NCBI GenBank assembly: GCA_034770075.1
Contig: CM068388.1
Coordinates: 20,083,206 to 20,147,205, forward strand
Source: Aralia elata
Lineage: Eukaryota > Streptophyta > Magnoliopsida > Apiales > Araliaceae
Direction: 5' to 3'
DNA length: 64,000 bases
A program made the position numbers and the translations under genes. How positions within the stretch are numbered: the first letter of the stretch is position 1; each line of letters starts with the position of its first letter. The notes under the pieces were generated by a model. That model ran no database searches and was not told where the DNA came from. It worked only from the letters and a program-made list of their open reading frames with translations. Of this stretch, positions 23,201 to 33,780 are shown in pieces.

Positions 23201-24034
23201 CTTTTTTCTCCATCGAGAGCCACATTCCATCAAGAATTAAACATCTTCTCTTCAATCATTGCGACACCAATTTTAAGCTAACCACTCTTGTAACCAATTC
23301 TCAGATATAAAAATATTAAGTTAAACCATGCTTAAATGAACCTAACAATCTAACAAACCATGTGACTTTTACTCGCTAAAATAGTAAAATATTTTTTAGT
23401 CCTTGTTCTTTATTTGATTTTCATGCCCTTGAACTGACACAATCTCCTTCCTATTTTCTTTTCATACCGCGCTATTCATGTTAACCAAACAAGAAAACCC
23501 ACTGAAATATTTTCCTTCCCCTAAAAGAGTTACTAGGCATCCACTGAAAATTGTTGTCAGTCATTCGCCACAGCATTATGAAGTCTTCACTGCAATCTAA
23601 AACTACCAAATAGAGATGGGCGTGATTATTTAACATTGACCAGATTCTAAGGCAAAATTTTCACATGGAACTAAAGCAAATATCACTATCATCAGACTGT
23701 CGAGGAAATATTGGAGACTAAACAAATAAAGATCACCAAACAGTCTCAATTAGAAACATAGCATCCACAAAATTAAACATCTCGATTCAACTTAATTATA
23801 TAACTACCTCTGTTCTACCAAGAGTCTCATCTTACTTTTTGAAGCCAATTTGTAAAATCTTAAAATTCAAAATTGACATGAATTTATCTAACTTTAGTTA
23901 ATCATAATTATTTTAAACTACCCAAAAAAGCAGTACTAAGTACAAAATTTATTATTTCCAAAACTATAACATGAATCAAGGATTTATAGAATTGACTTCA
24001 AAAGGTCATATATATGTGATGAAATTACTCCAAC
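20210..24034. other. intron 2, upstream part: AT-rich sequence with old repeat remnants
   Basis: No gene is seen. A segment around 20305-20380 recurs in direct orientation at about 20735-20815. At 21087-21099 CTATAAATAAGAG, followed by a short leader-like stretch, resembles an LTR or gene promoter, but no partner LTR was found. Segments near 22110-22250 and 23810-23960 begin like Stowaway ends (TACTCC/TACCTC TGTTCY) and share an AAATTGATATGA-like core; they are probably decayed MITEs. The block at 22880-23330 contains a 64-codon plus-strand frame I do not recognise. Confidence 0.45.
21087..21099 (+). promoter_or_regulatory. TATA-box-like element, orphan
   Basis: CTATAAATAAGAG stands about 30 bases before an A-rich start-like region. 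Nothing transcribed from it is recognised. It may be the remnant of a solo LTR. Confidence 0.3.
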
Positions 24035-24105
24035 CTGTAAGATAGGGGTTCGGTTGATCGCAACAATAGTACTCAATTGAAAGAATGGCATTTATGCCTT
24101 TTTGG
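24035..24105 (-). pseudogene. DHHC pseudogene exon 2, with phase error
   Basis: This exon encodes a segment ending EYYCCDQPNPYLT, matching the conserved YCCDRPNP region of the plant family. It has a TTGCAG acceptor and a CAG/GT donor. It leaves one extra base relative to exon 3, a +1 frameshift. Confidence 0.75.
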
Positions 24106-24203
24106 CTGCAAACAAAAGCAACAAATCGCCTATAGGTAGCAGTGAGTTACTCTATTAGACTGTTATAGATTCGTATACATATAAAGAGATGGTATATACT
24201 TAC

Positions 24204-24352
24204 TGGAAATAGTCGTAAGCACCGAAGGTGAGGAAGATATGGATGCGTTGAACGAAGTTACCCTAAAAAATTGGCCAATGGCCGCAGAGGAATGATATAA
24301 TTACCAGCAGTGTGACCAAACTATGGCACACTAGAAGCCACTGTATGGCCAT
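24204..24352 (-). pseudogene. DHHC pseudogene exon 1, with premature TAG
   Basis: The ATG at 24350-24352 opens a hydrophobic N-terminus (MAIQWLLVCH...), followed by PIF-stop-GNFVQRIH and LTFGAYDYF. The plant family has glutamate where the TAG stands (24263-24265). The exon ends at a GTAAGT donor. An in-frame ATG lies two codons upstream at 24356-24358. Confidence 0.8.
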
Positions 24353-24529
24353 GAGCATTAAGCCACTGTACAATCTCTAAAATGTATTTAGTATGTTAAG
24401 CACTTCTGCTCTATTTGCCAATGACACCTAGTATATATGTCCAGGCAATTGCAGATGAAGAAATTTGGTTAACTACTTTGTTAAGGAGTTTAGGAGGGAG
24501 GCAGGGAGCACAATAAGGACTTAAATTTA

Positions 24530-24630
24530 GTTGTCAAGGCGCCAAGGCAAGGCGAGGCGAGGCGGTGGCCAAGCGCTTGGACGCCTAGGCGATAAGGCGC
24601 CCGCCTAGGCGTCCATAAGACGATAAGTCG
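24530..24630. repeat. GGCG-rich inverted arm, left
   Basis: It starts GTTGTCAAGGCGCCAAGGCA and is packed with GGCG and GCCTAGGCG words. Its inverted counterpart is at 36941-37031, which reversed starts GTTGTTAAAGCGTTGC. Together they look like terminal arms of a DNA transposon interrupted by the LTR element. No target duplication was found. Confidence 0.5.
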
Positions 24631-24730
24631 TTTATAATGTACAATTTATAAATGTATAATTTTAGATATATTTTATTTCACAAATACATTAAACATAGGA
24701 AAGTTTAATGTATTAAAGTTTAAAATGATA

Positions 24731-24735
24731 AGTAG
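24731..24735. repeat. target-site duplication AGTAG, left
   Basis: It is identical to 36349-36353 and directly precedes the left LTR. Confidence 0.85.
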
Positions 24736-26744
24736 TGTAGACACCCAAATTTTGCGCTTCGTACACTAACCGTGACAGGAGGGCAAAATCGTCAACTGAA
24801 CCGGCTTACGGGAGCGAAGGAATGGGCACAAGTGCGAACACTCGACGCCACCGCAACGATTTGCAAATCAAAACCGACGTGACAGCAGGGTCGTCCGAAA
24901 TGAGCATGCCCGAATGATGTGGCACGTTTCCCAGTGATTCCCGGACTGCAAAATACAAGCCTGTCGGCAAAAACCAATGTCACGACATGAGAATCGAGGT
25001 ATAGCACGAAATTCGAGAAAATCAACCCACCCAGCCGCGGATTGATCTGCGGCCAAACGATTAAAATAATGGTGGTGCGCACGGGACTCGAAACCAGGAA
25101 ACCAGCTGAGTGCGATGGGGGGTGGGCCAGCCAGCCGCAGATCAATCTGCGGCCAGCCGCAGATCAATCTGCGGCTGCCCTAAACCAGCTTATTTCAGCT
25201 CAGTTTCTTCATTCATCCAGGGAGTTAGCAGCAACAGCAGCAGTTCGGGGAGAAGGGAAAAACAGCAGCAAAACTAGCTCGGGAAAGGAGAGAGAAAGAG
25301 AGAAAAAAGAGAGGATTTGTATTTCTTTTGTGAGATTATATCCAAGAAATTTCTACTCTATTCATATGTTCAAATCTACACATATTTTGGTGATATTTGC
25401 AATATGAAAAGACTATTTCTATAGCAATTTTTGTATATCATTTTGTTAATCTTTTTGTCAATTGGGTTATGTGAAATGTAGTTTTCTTGTATATGGTTGT
25501 GGATCCATGGATTGAGGAGTATTAGGATGGTTCCAAATGGAACGAAATTCTTCCTAATGGCCCGATGATATCCGTTTGGAGATTTTAGCTTGTTTAATTT
25601 TTGTAGTATCCATTTCATGGGTGTGTATAAATTGTGGATGTGAGCCTAGGACGCGACCCCGTGGTCCAAATCCGATGATGGACAATTTTGGTATATGTAA
25701 TCCTTTATTGTAAATTGTAATCGTCGGGCCTTAAAACGATACCAAGTTGAAATCGGGTTTAAGGCCCCCGAAATAGTGAAACATGTGCTTGTGGGCGTTT
25801 GGGGTTATTTTGATGGCTTACATGCCCATGAATAACTCCAATGCATTTTAATGCTTGATTTGATTTATGACACGAAATTGATTTCAAAGCTAAACGATAA
25901 GATTTTCATAAAATCAATCAAACTAGGTTATTAGAATCACGAGGCTAAAAATTGGAAATGCTAATGAATGTTGATTCCTATTCAGCGAGAAGGCTAAAGG
26001 AAAAAATCGTTTTCAAACATCACAAAAATGATTTTATAAATAAATGGCGTTTTATTAAACCGTTGTGCATAGGGTTAAAGAGATCCTAGAAATTGCCCGT
26101 CATTACATTCCCAAAGCAACGTATAGATCTCGATTCCTATTTTGACGAAGGTTTAAAACTCTTGTTTGCCAAAACAGCACCTAATAAAAAACCTTACAGT
26201 TTTGACAATTAAAATCAAACCTTCCTAATAAAGAATAAAGCTTTCTCGTAGAAGCCGAAGGACATCCCGAAGCGTTCCCAAATTAAAGCACGATTTTCCC
26301 TAAAAATCCAAATGATTCTTTCATATAAACTCACCACAACATTCACATAGGCACACACACACACACGCGCGCACATACACACACACATTCGAGAATTAAA
26401 GGATAGGAAAGCATCAAGATTGCGGTAACCGTGTTTCACGGAAGTCGGGGGGTGCCTAACACCTTCCCCTCGCTTAAGCAAGCCCCCGAACTCTATGAAT
26501 CTCGGTTCGCAGACCAATTAATTTCGGAGTCACATATGAGCCAGCGATTTATAAGAAACGAAAACCCGGATGAGTTGGTACATCCATTTCAAATATACCA
26601 ACTGGCGACTCTGGTTAATTGGCTCATCATAAAAAATGATCTTTCAAAACCCCGTCGACATCAATGCCGATCTTTACCAAAGAATCATTAAATCAAAAGG
26701 CTAAAATTGAAAAAGACGAGAGACGAGAAAACCCGGCGTCGACA
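24736..26744 (+). repeat. 5' LTR of the Ogre-like element
   Basis: It is nearly identical to 34324-36348. By eye, most differences are single-base losses in homopolymers of this copy. It contains three copies of a 20 bp hairpin palindrome (25034-25053, 25134-25153, 25156-25175). Confidence 0.9.
25034..25175. repeat. three near-palindromic hairpins, GCCGCAGAT-CA-ATCTGCGGC
   Basis: Units at 25134-25153 and 25156-25175 have perfect 9 bp arms with a 2-base loop. The unit at 25034-25053 has one mismatch. The same set recurs in the right LTR at about 34622-34764. Confidence 0.8.
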
Positions 26745-26746
26745 GC

Positions 26747-26764
26747 TGGCGACTCTGCTGGGGA
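26747..26764 (+). other. primer-binding region of the Ogre-like element
   Basis: TGGCGACTCTGCTGGGGA begins two bases after the LTR. It is recalled as typical of Tat/Ogre elements; the exact tRNA was not verified. Confidence 0.65.
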
Positions 26765-27683
26765 CTATTAGAGGGCTTAAGCCGCGTTCAAATCTTGATG
26801 TTATCCTATCCTTTAAAATTCATAAATGTGTATGTGCGTGCGACATTTTGACTTTTTTATTTATTGTTGTGTGAATGTGCTTTTGTCCAATGAATGATTG
26901 TTTGAATGGAATGACTTTACTTTAAAAGCAATCATTGCATGCGGTGAGGACGATGAATGTGATTGTATGTTGAGAGAGTACCTCCTCCTGAGGCAAACCT
27001 GTCGGTTGCTTATTACTGGACTCGAAGGGGCTGCTCCCCGGAGATGGCTCAGGAAATGCACCACCCAAATCCGCTCCAATCGAAAGGATTCAGACGAGTA
27101 GATTGCGAAGATTTGGGGACCTTCATGCCGAAAAGCCCGCGAGAGTAACCCTAGGATAGGTCAGCCTCTGATAAACCTAACGAAAGGGAAGCTTCTTCAT
27201 GCCCTCTTATCATTCAGTCGAATAAATAAATGTCATATAAATGGCATATAACTGTCATACCGGTAGCATCGTAATAAATATGTCCTGTATCATGTGATTA
27301 CATCACCTACACATATAGAAAGAATACTGACATGGTTTTGCAGGAGGGCAATCCGTGCCACGTACCAAGGTTTTCTAAAAACTTCTAAATACTATCCTGT
27401 CATCAAACACTGACCTTGTTTTGCAGGATAAGATTAAGAGAACCATGAAAGCATGGCCTTACGATCACAAAGAACCCGGAGTAGGGGCAAATTCGACCAT
27501 AGAAAAAGAGAAGAAAAAAAATGAATAATAATGAGGCATCAGTGTTAACGTGCATCTGTCAACTTGTAACTGGCACAGTACTAAACTACGACCCTTGTTT
27601 GTTTGGTGAGATTACCCCTCGGACCCAACTGAGAGGCCGTAAAATCCATACTCCATCCATCCAAATGGCAGAAGCCGGTAGCC
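26765..27683 (+). other. leader of the Ogre-like element
   Basis: I recognise no coding domain. A block TCACAAAGAACCCGGAGTAG (27465-27484, running to 27491) recurs at 28652-28678. Two stretches ending TTTTGCAGG (about 27340 and 27424) look like intron 3' ends. Confidence 0.45.
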
Positions 27684-28250
27684 ATGAAATCACAGTTCTG
27701 CCACTCCAACAATACGACCAAATATGAGGGATGCATCCTAGGACTGGGATTGGCCTGGGAATTGCGGTACACCCTTGTCCGGCCTATGAGGATCAGATCG
27801 GAGGGATCTCCCAGAGTGACGCCCCTCATAAATGGGCTTGGTATCAAAACAATAAAGAGTTCCTTCGAGACAGCTCATCTCCCGAAAATGCAGATCTGAC
27901 CGAGAAAGGAGAATCCAAAGATTGGGCAGTGAAATTCTTCCTAAGCGGAGACAATTTGCATAAATGGGACCTATCTACGGGACTGCTGAGATATCTGGAA
28001 AGCCGAAGAAGCCCATAGATTAATGAGCGAAGTACATGGTGATATGTGCGGAGCCATATGAGCAGAACATTTTGGCAAAAGAAAATCATGTGAACGGGTC
28101 ACTACTGGCTAACCACGAAAATCGCCTGCGATACTTATGTCAAGAAATGCCATCAATGCCAGATCCATGCCAATGCGATCCATGCATCTCCTGATGAGCT
28201 CCATTGCTTGACCTCACTGTGGCCAGTTGGACCGTGCAACAGGTGATATC
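27684..28250 (+). pseudogene. RNase H fragment plus integrase zinc-finger fragment
   Basis: The first frame reads NNTTKYEGCILGLGLAWELR, a decayed form of the gypsy RNase H motif NNxAEYEACILGL. About 150 bases on, a shifted frame reads AVKFFLSGDNLHKW and then, after more shifts, HMSRTFW...KCHQCQIHANAIHA, the HHCC zinc finger of the integrase. Several frameshifts and a stop separate them. The catalytic core of the integrase is not recognised. Confidence 0.7.
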
Positions 28251-28676
28251 CAGGAAGGGGTAAATCCAGGATGATAGCAGTAAATCCCGGCCAATAGAAG
28301 ATCAATGGGTGTTAAACTTCTGAGTTTTATTTCAAATTCCTGCACGCTCATGTCATGTTGTCATGTTATCCAAAAAAAAGATCATGTGCTGAAATGTTTT
28401 ATATATATGACAAGCATTTTTTGTTTTATGTCAGGTACCCCAATTTGAGGCATTCTAGCCTGACAAGCAAATGGCCAAATTTGAAGGAGGATCACGATTT
28501 TGGTATAGAGCTAGATTTCGATCTGATGGGGATTGGGCAGGATGAGACAGATATCGACAATACGCCTGACGAGATCAAGGGCTGGGTCGAAGGTAAACCC
28601 GAACCCGGCTTAGACCAAACCTTCGCCGTCAAACCTCAGAACCCCTGACGGTCACAAAGAACCCGGAGTAGGGGCA

Positions 28677-28700
28677 AAAAAAAAAAAAAAAAAAAAAAAA
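28677..28700. repeat. poly-A tract
   Basis: A run of about 24 A. Others lie at about 29349-29364, 30485-30506, 30754-30768 and 31646-31672. They punctuate the non-coding interior of the element and are probably slippage-prone. Confidence 0.85.
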
Positions 28701-28725
28701 CGAGTTGTAGAGCCTGTATGGAGAT

Positions 28726-29060
28726 ATGTTCGCTTGGTCCCATGGCGACTTGATTGGATTGTCCACAAACATTGTAGGACATCGACTTCCCATCAAGGAG
28801 GGTTTCCGACCAGATAAGCAAAAGTTGAGAACGTTGAAGCCTGAATGGAGGTTGAAAGTAAAGGACGAGATTATCAAGCGGTTTAAAGCGGGAATCATCA
28901 TGGTGTCTATTTACCCTGAATGGCTTTCCAACAGAGTCCCAGTACCACAGCCTGGAGGAGAAGTAAGGGGCCGCATCGACTATAGAAATCTGAACGATGC
29001 CCTCAAGGAGGAGATATACGACGAATCCAAGATCAAGCATTTTGATTCAGTTATTTACCG
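28726..29060 (+). pseudogene. reverse transcriptase N-terminal fragment
   Basis: About 110 codons read MFAWSHGDLIGLSTNIVGHR, then KPEWRLKVKDEIIKRF, and PQPGGEVRGRIDYRNLNDA. These match the fingers region of gypsy RT (FAWS, HRLP, KPEW, VPVPK, DYRDLN). The palm with the YxDD motif is absent. The fragment lies after the integrase zinc finger, the reverse of the normal pol order. Confidence 0.75.
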
Positions 29061-29219
29061 GCCCAAGATGAATGGGGGAGTGGGGGCTGCAAATAAAATA
29101 CAAAGATGATCATGGGAAGAATGTCCGCCATACATCGGAGATGGCCGGATTTATTGTCGCTCACCCTGTTTGCCTATCGAACCTCAGTTCGCACATTTGG
29201 AGGGGCAGCCCCTTACGCA

Positions 29220-29340
29220 TCTCCCGGGCATACGCCAAGAGGGTACGATCCCGGATATTCAAAATAAACGATTTAGTCCTCAAAAGGATCGCGCCCTGCC
29301 AAGACGAAGCTATGGGGAATTTCGCTCTAAATTAAAAGGA
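29220..29340 (+). pseudogene. integrase C-terminal fragment
   Basis: The frame reads RVRSRIFKINDLVLKRIAP, matching the KVRPRxFxxGDLVLKK motif near the C-terminus of gypsy integrases. It ends at a stop followed by an A-rich tract. Confidence 0.6.
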
Positions 29341-29955
29341 GCCGTCACAAAAAAAAAAAAAAAATCAAAAATCCCCCAAACCTTTCAACAAGTCAAAGGA
29401 CCAGATCTTTTGTCAGCCCAACGAGATACCGATGCGACCAGTATGAGGGAGGTCACAAGAAAAGCAACTTAACACTGGGGCATTTGTCAACTACCCAGGA
29501 AATGATGACGTGCAAATTGGCACCCATGCAACAATCCCATCAACATGCACCATCATCATCAAATGCTACCTCATGGCAATTCAATCTTCAACGGTACGAT
29601 CATCTGGCATTTGTCAAGCATAGTTTTCCCAGGATACGATGATCCGCGTGAAAGGGGATTCTATTTGACTTGATAGGAATCGGATTAATTCTGACAAGCA
29701 ACCGTGGAGCACGATCGTGAGTATGATTAGATGAAGAAGGCTATTCAACCTTTTGATCGGGTACAAAGCCTTAATTCAAAGCAACGTTTGCGACAGAATC
29801 GACCTCATGTGACAGCCTTCACTTTGCATTTGCATAAACTTTCAGTTGTGGGGTATAAAGCTATGACGACGTTGATGGCAATTAACACGTAGTCAGACAG
29901 TCAATAATTATCAAGCTAAAATCAAGAAGTCAGACGATAAATGATCATCAAGCTA

Positions 29956-30447
29956 ATGTCTCGAATCGTGGCCTGGGTTATTCGAGTAATTAAGCCCGAG
30001 GGGTGTCTCTACACCTGGTGCCCTAAAGCCACCTGGTTTGGGAGTCGCTGGCCCAACACTCGTTACATGGGTAACTCAGAGCCTAAGAAAACGAGCATTA
30101 CAGTAGAGGAGGCCCGAGCAGATTCGAATCGTGGCATGGGCTACTCGAGTAATTAAGCCTAAGGGGTGTCTCTGCATCTGGTGCCCTAAAGCCGTCTGGT
30201 TTGGGAGTCACCGGCCTAACACTCGCTACATGGGTAACTCAAGCCTAAGAAAACGAATCTTGCGCAAGGTCAAACAAAGAATGAATGGGGCAGACCACCA
30301 GCTTGTCTCGAACCGTGGCCTTTGTTACTCGAGTAAATAAACCCGAAGGGGGTGTCTGTACACTTAATGCCCCAAAACCGTCTGGTTTGGGAGCCATTGG
30401 TCCAAAACTCGCTAAACGGGTAACTTTGAATAGCCTAAGAAAGCGAG
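29956..30447 (+). repeat. three diverged units of about 170-180 bp
   Basis: Units start at about 29956, 30124 and 30307 with CGAATCGTGGCCTGGGTTAT-like sequence. They continue through TGGTGCCCTAAAGCC and end near ACATGGGTAACTC...CCTAAGAAA. Each has diverged by point changes. Short frames across them are not considered genes. Confidence 0.8.
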
Positions 30448-30509
30448 ACAAGTGAAGTGGGTTAATAAAAAGAGAAGATAATACAAAAAAAAAAAAAAAA
30501 AAAAAAACT

Positions 30510-31640
30510 CTCGGCCTTAAACAAGAAGTCATAGAAGAGAAACCCCTACTGAGTGCTGCATCGCACAGTGCATTTGTCATATGACGTCAATCCTGCTAAG
30601 AACGTTGTCGAGAATGAAGACAGGATACCTTTGACGAGGGAAGGTAGTTCTTTTGAATCCGACTTTACTCACGTACAATGACCATGAATGCTTGAAGGTT
30701 TTCTTACGATTTCATAACTCGTCAAATAGAAAATCATCAACTCACGAGGATTAAAAAAAAAAAAAAAATTGAAATTTCAATCTAGTACGTTCACAACTTG
30801 CTAGATTGTGCGATCAACAGATATTCAATTTCATGTGCTTTAACTGCATTTTTGTCGAAATTTTAATATCTTTGTGTTAAACTAACACTAACGACCCGAG
30901 CCTTCAAGTTTTGGCATTTGTTAGTCATCTGATATGCAGGATCTAGCAGAGCTGTGGATAACTCAGCACGGTCAGCCTCGCGAGTCTTCAATAGAAATTC
31001 TTGATAATAACACGCGTCAAGGCTGGGGCAGTTAAGAATCGTGAAATGGAAGGAAGCTGAGGCTGCACAGAAATTCTCGTCATTGGGCTTCTCCCCAATC
31101 CTGACTATCATTTGCCTCGACATCCAAATGATCCCCGTGCATGAGCATATACAGGGATGATATAATGCGGGACAATAACATAGCGACCAGCAGCAATGAT
31201 CAAAAGACCAAGGAGCCCAACATAGCTGTCGATCATCACTGAGAGCGAAACAGACTGCCTCAACTCGATGAAATAAGGACAACCCAGAACAAGCAGAGTA
31301 CCAAACCGTGCTGAAGTCTAGAAAGTACACTTCACGACAAGACGTGATCCAATCAAATGTTGGCAAACAATGACGACGGTCGAATCGTATCATTTGACTG
31401 AACAGGGGTCATTTCTATCGAAACATATATGGTGCACATGCATCTATCCATAACATATCTGTCGGATCATGCATAACATCTTTTTCATGCATGCAGGTAC
31501 GATCAAAATGAAAATCGCAGGAAAGTACAAGCACGTCGCTTTCAACCTCACCAATGATCAGACTGTGATGGCTTTTGCGGCATGATACGTGGACGATGTT
31601 GGTGGGAGATCCAGGACATGAAGCTGATCACATATCCCAT
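30510..31640 (+). other. non-coding interior of the Ogre-like element
   Basis: No domain is recognised. The block around 31410-31500 (GGGGTCATTTCTATCG ... GCATGCAGGTACGATC) has a relative at 33815-33905, on the far side of the satellites. A minus-strand frame of 176 codons (30863-31393) shows no family resemblance. Confidence 0.4.
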
Positions 31641-31679
31641 TTAAAAAATAAAAAAAAAAAAAAAAAAAAAAAATCACTC

Positions 31680-32720
31680 AAATCCAATCAATGACCCCTG
31701 GGAAGGGCTGGTATCCAACCAAACAACAAACCCTGGGAAGGGCTGAGATCCACGCGAACCACAACAAGATGGTGAGCACCCCTGGGAAGGGCTGATATCC
31801 ACAAAAAGAAAAAGGACAAAAAACAACAAACCCTGGGAAGGGCTGAGATCCACGCGAACCACAACAAGATGGTGAGCACCCCTGGGAAGGGCTGATATCC
31901 ACAAAAAGAAAAAAAACAAAAAACAACAAACCCTGGGAAGGGCTGAGATCCACGCGAACCACAACAAGATGGTGAGCGCCCCTGGGAAGGGTTGATATCC
32001 ACAAAAAGAAAAAAGACAAAAAACAATAAACCCTGGGAAGGGCTGAGATCCACGCGAACCACAACAAGATGGTGAGCACCCCTGGGAAGGGCTGATATCC
32101 ACAAAAAGAAAAAGACAAAAAACAACAAACCCTGGGAAGGGCTGAGATCCACGCGAACCACAACAAGATGGTGAGCACCCCTGGGAAGGGCTGATATCCA
32201 CAAAAAGAAAAAAGACAAAAAACAACAAACCCTGGGAAGGGCTGAGATCCACGCGAACCACAACAAGATGGTGAGAGCCCCTGGGAAGGGCTGATATCCA
32301 CAAAAAGAAAAAAGACAAAAAACAACAAACCCTGGGAAGGGCTGAGATCCACGCGAACCACAACAAGATGGTGAGCACCCCTGGGAAGGGCTGATATCCA
32401 CAAAAAGAAAAAGACAAAAAACAACAAACCCTGGGAGGGGCTGAGATCCATGCGAACCACAACAAGATGGTGAGCACCCCTGGGAAGGGCTGATATCCAC
32501 AGAAGAAAAAAAGACAAAAAACAATAAACCCTGGGAAGGGCCGAGATCCACGCGAACCACGACAAGATGGTGAGCACCCCTGGGAAGGGCTGATATCCAC
32601 AAAAAGAAAAAAGACAAAAAACAACAAACCCTGGGAAGGGCTGAGATCCAAACACTAACACCCTGGGAAGGGCTGGTATCCAACCAATCAACTAACACCC
32701 TGGGAAGGGCTGAGATCCAG
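31680..32720. repeat. satellite array 1, about 100 bp unit, nine main copies
   Basis: Each unit contains CCCTGGGAAGGGCTGAGATC, then CACGCGAACCACAACAAGAT, a second GGGAAGGGCTGATATCC, and an A-rich spacer. Spacing is 97-101 bp with few substitutions. Shorter half-units flank the array at both ends. All three minus-strand frames stay open for over 320 codons because the unit has no stop in any of them; these are not genes. Confidence 0.92.
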
Positions 32721-33780
32721 GACAATCGACCGGCGACGATAACCGGCGATTACGAGATGGATGTCCGGCGACAAAAACCGGCTCCGACAAGATAACCAAC
32801 CGGCGACGATAACCGGGGGTTACGAGATGGGTGTCCGGCGACGAAAACCGGCCCCGACAAGACAATCGACCAGCGACGATAACCGGCGATTATGAGATGG
32901 ATGTCCGGCGACAAAAACCGGCTCCGACAAGACAATCGACCGGCGACGATAACCGGCGATTACGAGATGGATGTCCGGCGACGAAAACCGGCTCCGACAA
33001 GATAACCAACCGGCGACGATAACCGGGGGTTACGAGATGGGTGTCCGGCGACGAAAACCGGCCCCGACAAGACAATCGACCGGCGACGATAACCGGCAAT
33101 TATGAGATGGATGTCCGGCGACGAAAACCGGCTCCGACAAGATAACCGACCGGCGACGATAACCGGCGATTACGAGATGGATGTCCGGCGACGAAAACCG
33201 GCTCCGACGAGATAACCAACCGGCGACGATAACCGGGGGTTACGAGATGGGTGTCCGGCGACGAAAACCGACCCCGACAAGACAATCGACCGACGACGAT
33301 AACCGGCGATTACGAGATGGATGTCCGGCGACGAAAACCGGCTCCGACAAGATAACCAACCGGCGACGATAACCGGGGGTTACGAGATGGGTGTCCGGCG
33401 AGGAAAACCGGCCCCGACAAGACAATCGACCGGCGACGATAACCGGCGATTACGAGATGGATGTCCGGCGACGAAAACCGGCTCCGACAAGATAAAACCA
33501 ACCGGCGACGATAACCGGGGGTTACGAGATGGGTGTCCCGGCGACGAAAACCGGCCCCGACAAGACAATCGACCGGCGACGATAACCGGCGATTATGAGA
33601 TGGATGTCCGGCGACGAAAACCGGGCTCCGACAAGATAACCAACCGGCGACGATAACCGGGGGTTACGAGATGGGGTGTCCGGCGACGATACCCCGGCCC
33701 CGACGAGACGATCGACCGGCGACGATAACCGGCGATTACGAGATGGGTGACCGGCGACGAAACCCGGGCCCCGAATAAAC
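32721..33780. repeat. satellite array 2, 70 bp unit, about 15 copies in two subtypes
   Basis: The unit contains ACGAGATGGRTGTCCGGCGA and ACCGGCGACGATAACCGG. Two subtypes alternate: one with CCGGCGATTACGAGATGGAT, one with CCGGGGGTTACGAGATGGGT. The period is 70 bp almost throughout. The array is GC-rich and very rich in CG. Frames through it on both strands are by-products of repetition. Confidence 0.92.

Larger units (their letters stand above)
2135..24352 (-). pseudogene. DHHC-type protein S-acyltransferase (PAT17-like), nine exons visible, disabled
   Basis: Nine exons were joined by eye: 24204-24352, 24035-24105, 18915-19009, 18664-18831, 18471-18543, 18252-18304, 17631-17722, 4429-4481 and 2135-2261. 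They encode membrane segments, a DPG motif, the cysteine-rich domain with DHHC, and the NTRYF motif. Such enzymes transfer palmitate to protein cysteines at membranes. Exons 3 to 8 join in phase with AG acceptors and GT donors; exon 8 appears to use a GC donor. Lesions are a TAG at codon 30 (24263-24265), a one-base phase error at the end of exon 2, and one extra base in exon 9 near 2190. Introns 2 (5.0 kb), 7 (13.1 kb) and 8 are swollen by insertions. The C-terminal exon(s) are not visible. The name PAT17-like is from memory of the plant family layout. Confidence 0.85.

Noticed and set aside
26215..26517. 100-codon minus-strand frame with a Cys/Val-rich middle
   Set aside because: It crosses a CA/CG microsatellite in the LTR and recurs in the other LTR. 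There is no family resemblance.
31674..32725. Three overlapping minus-strand frames of 325-345 codons
   Set aside because: They are the three readings of a 100 bp satellite that has no stop in any minus frame. The period is not a multiple of three, so each frame cycles through the same peptide blocks.
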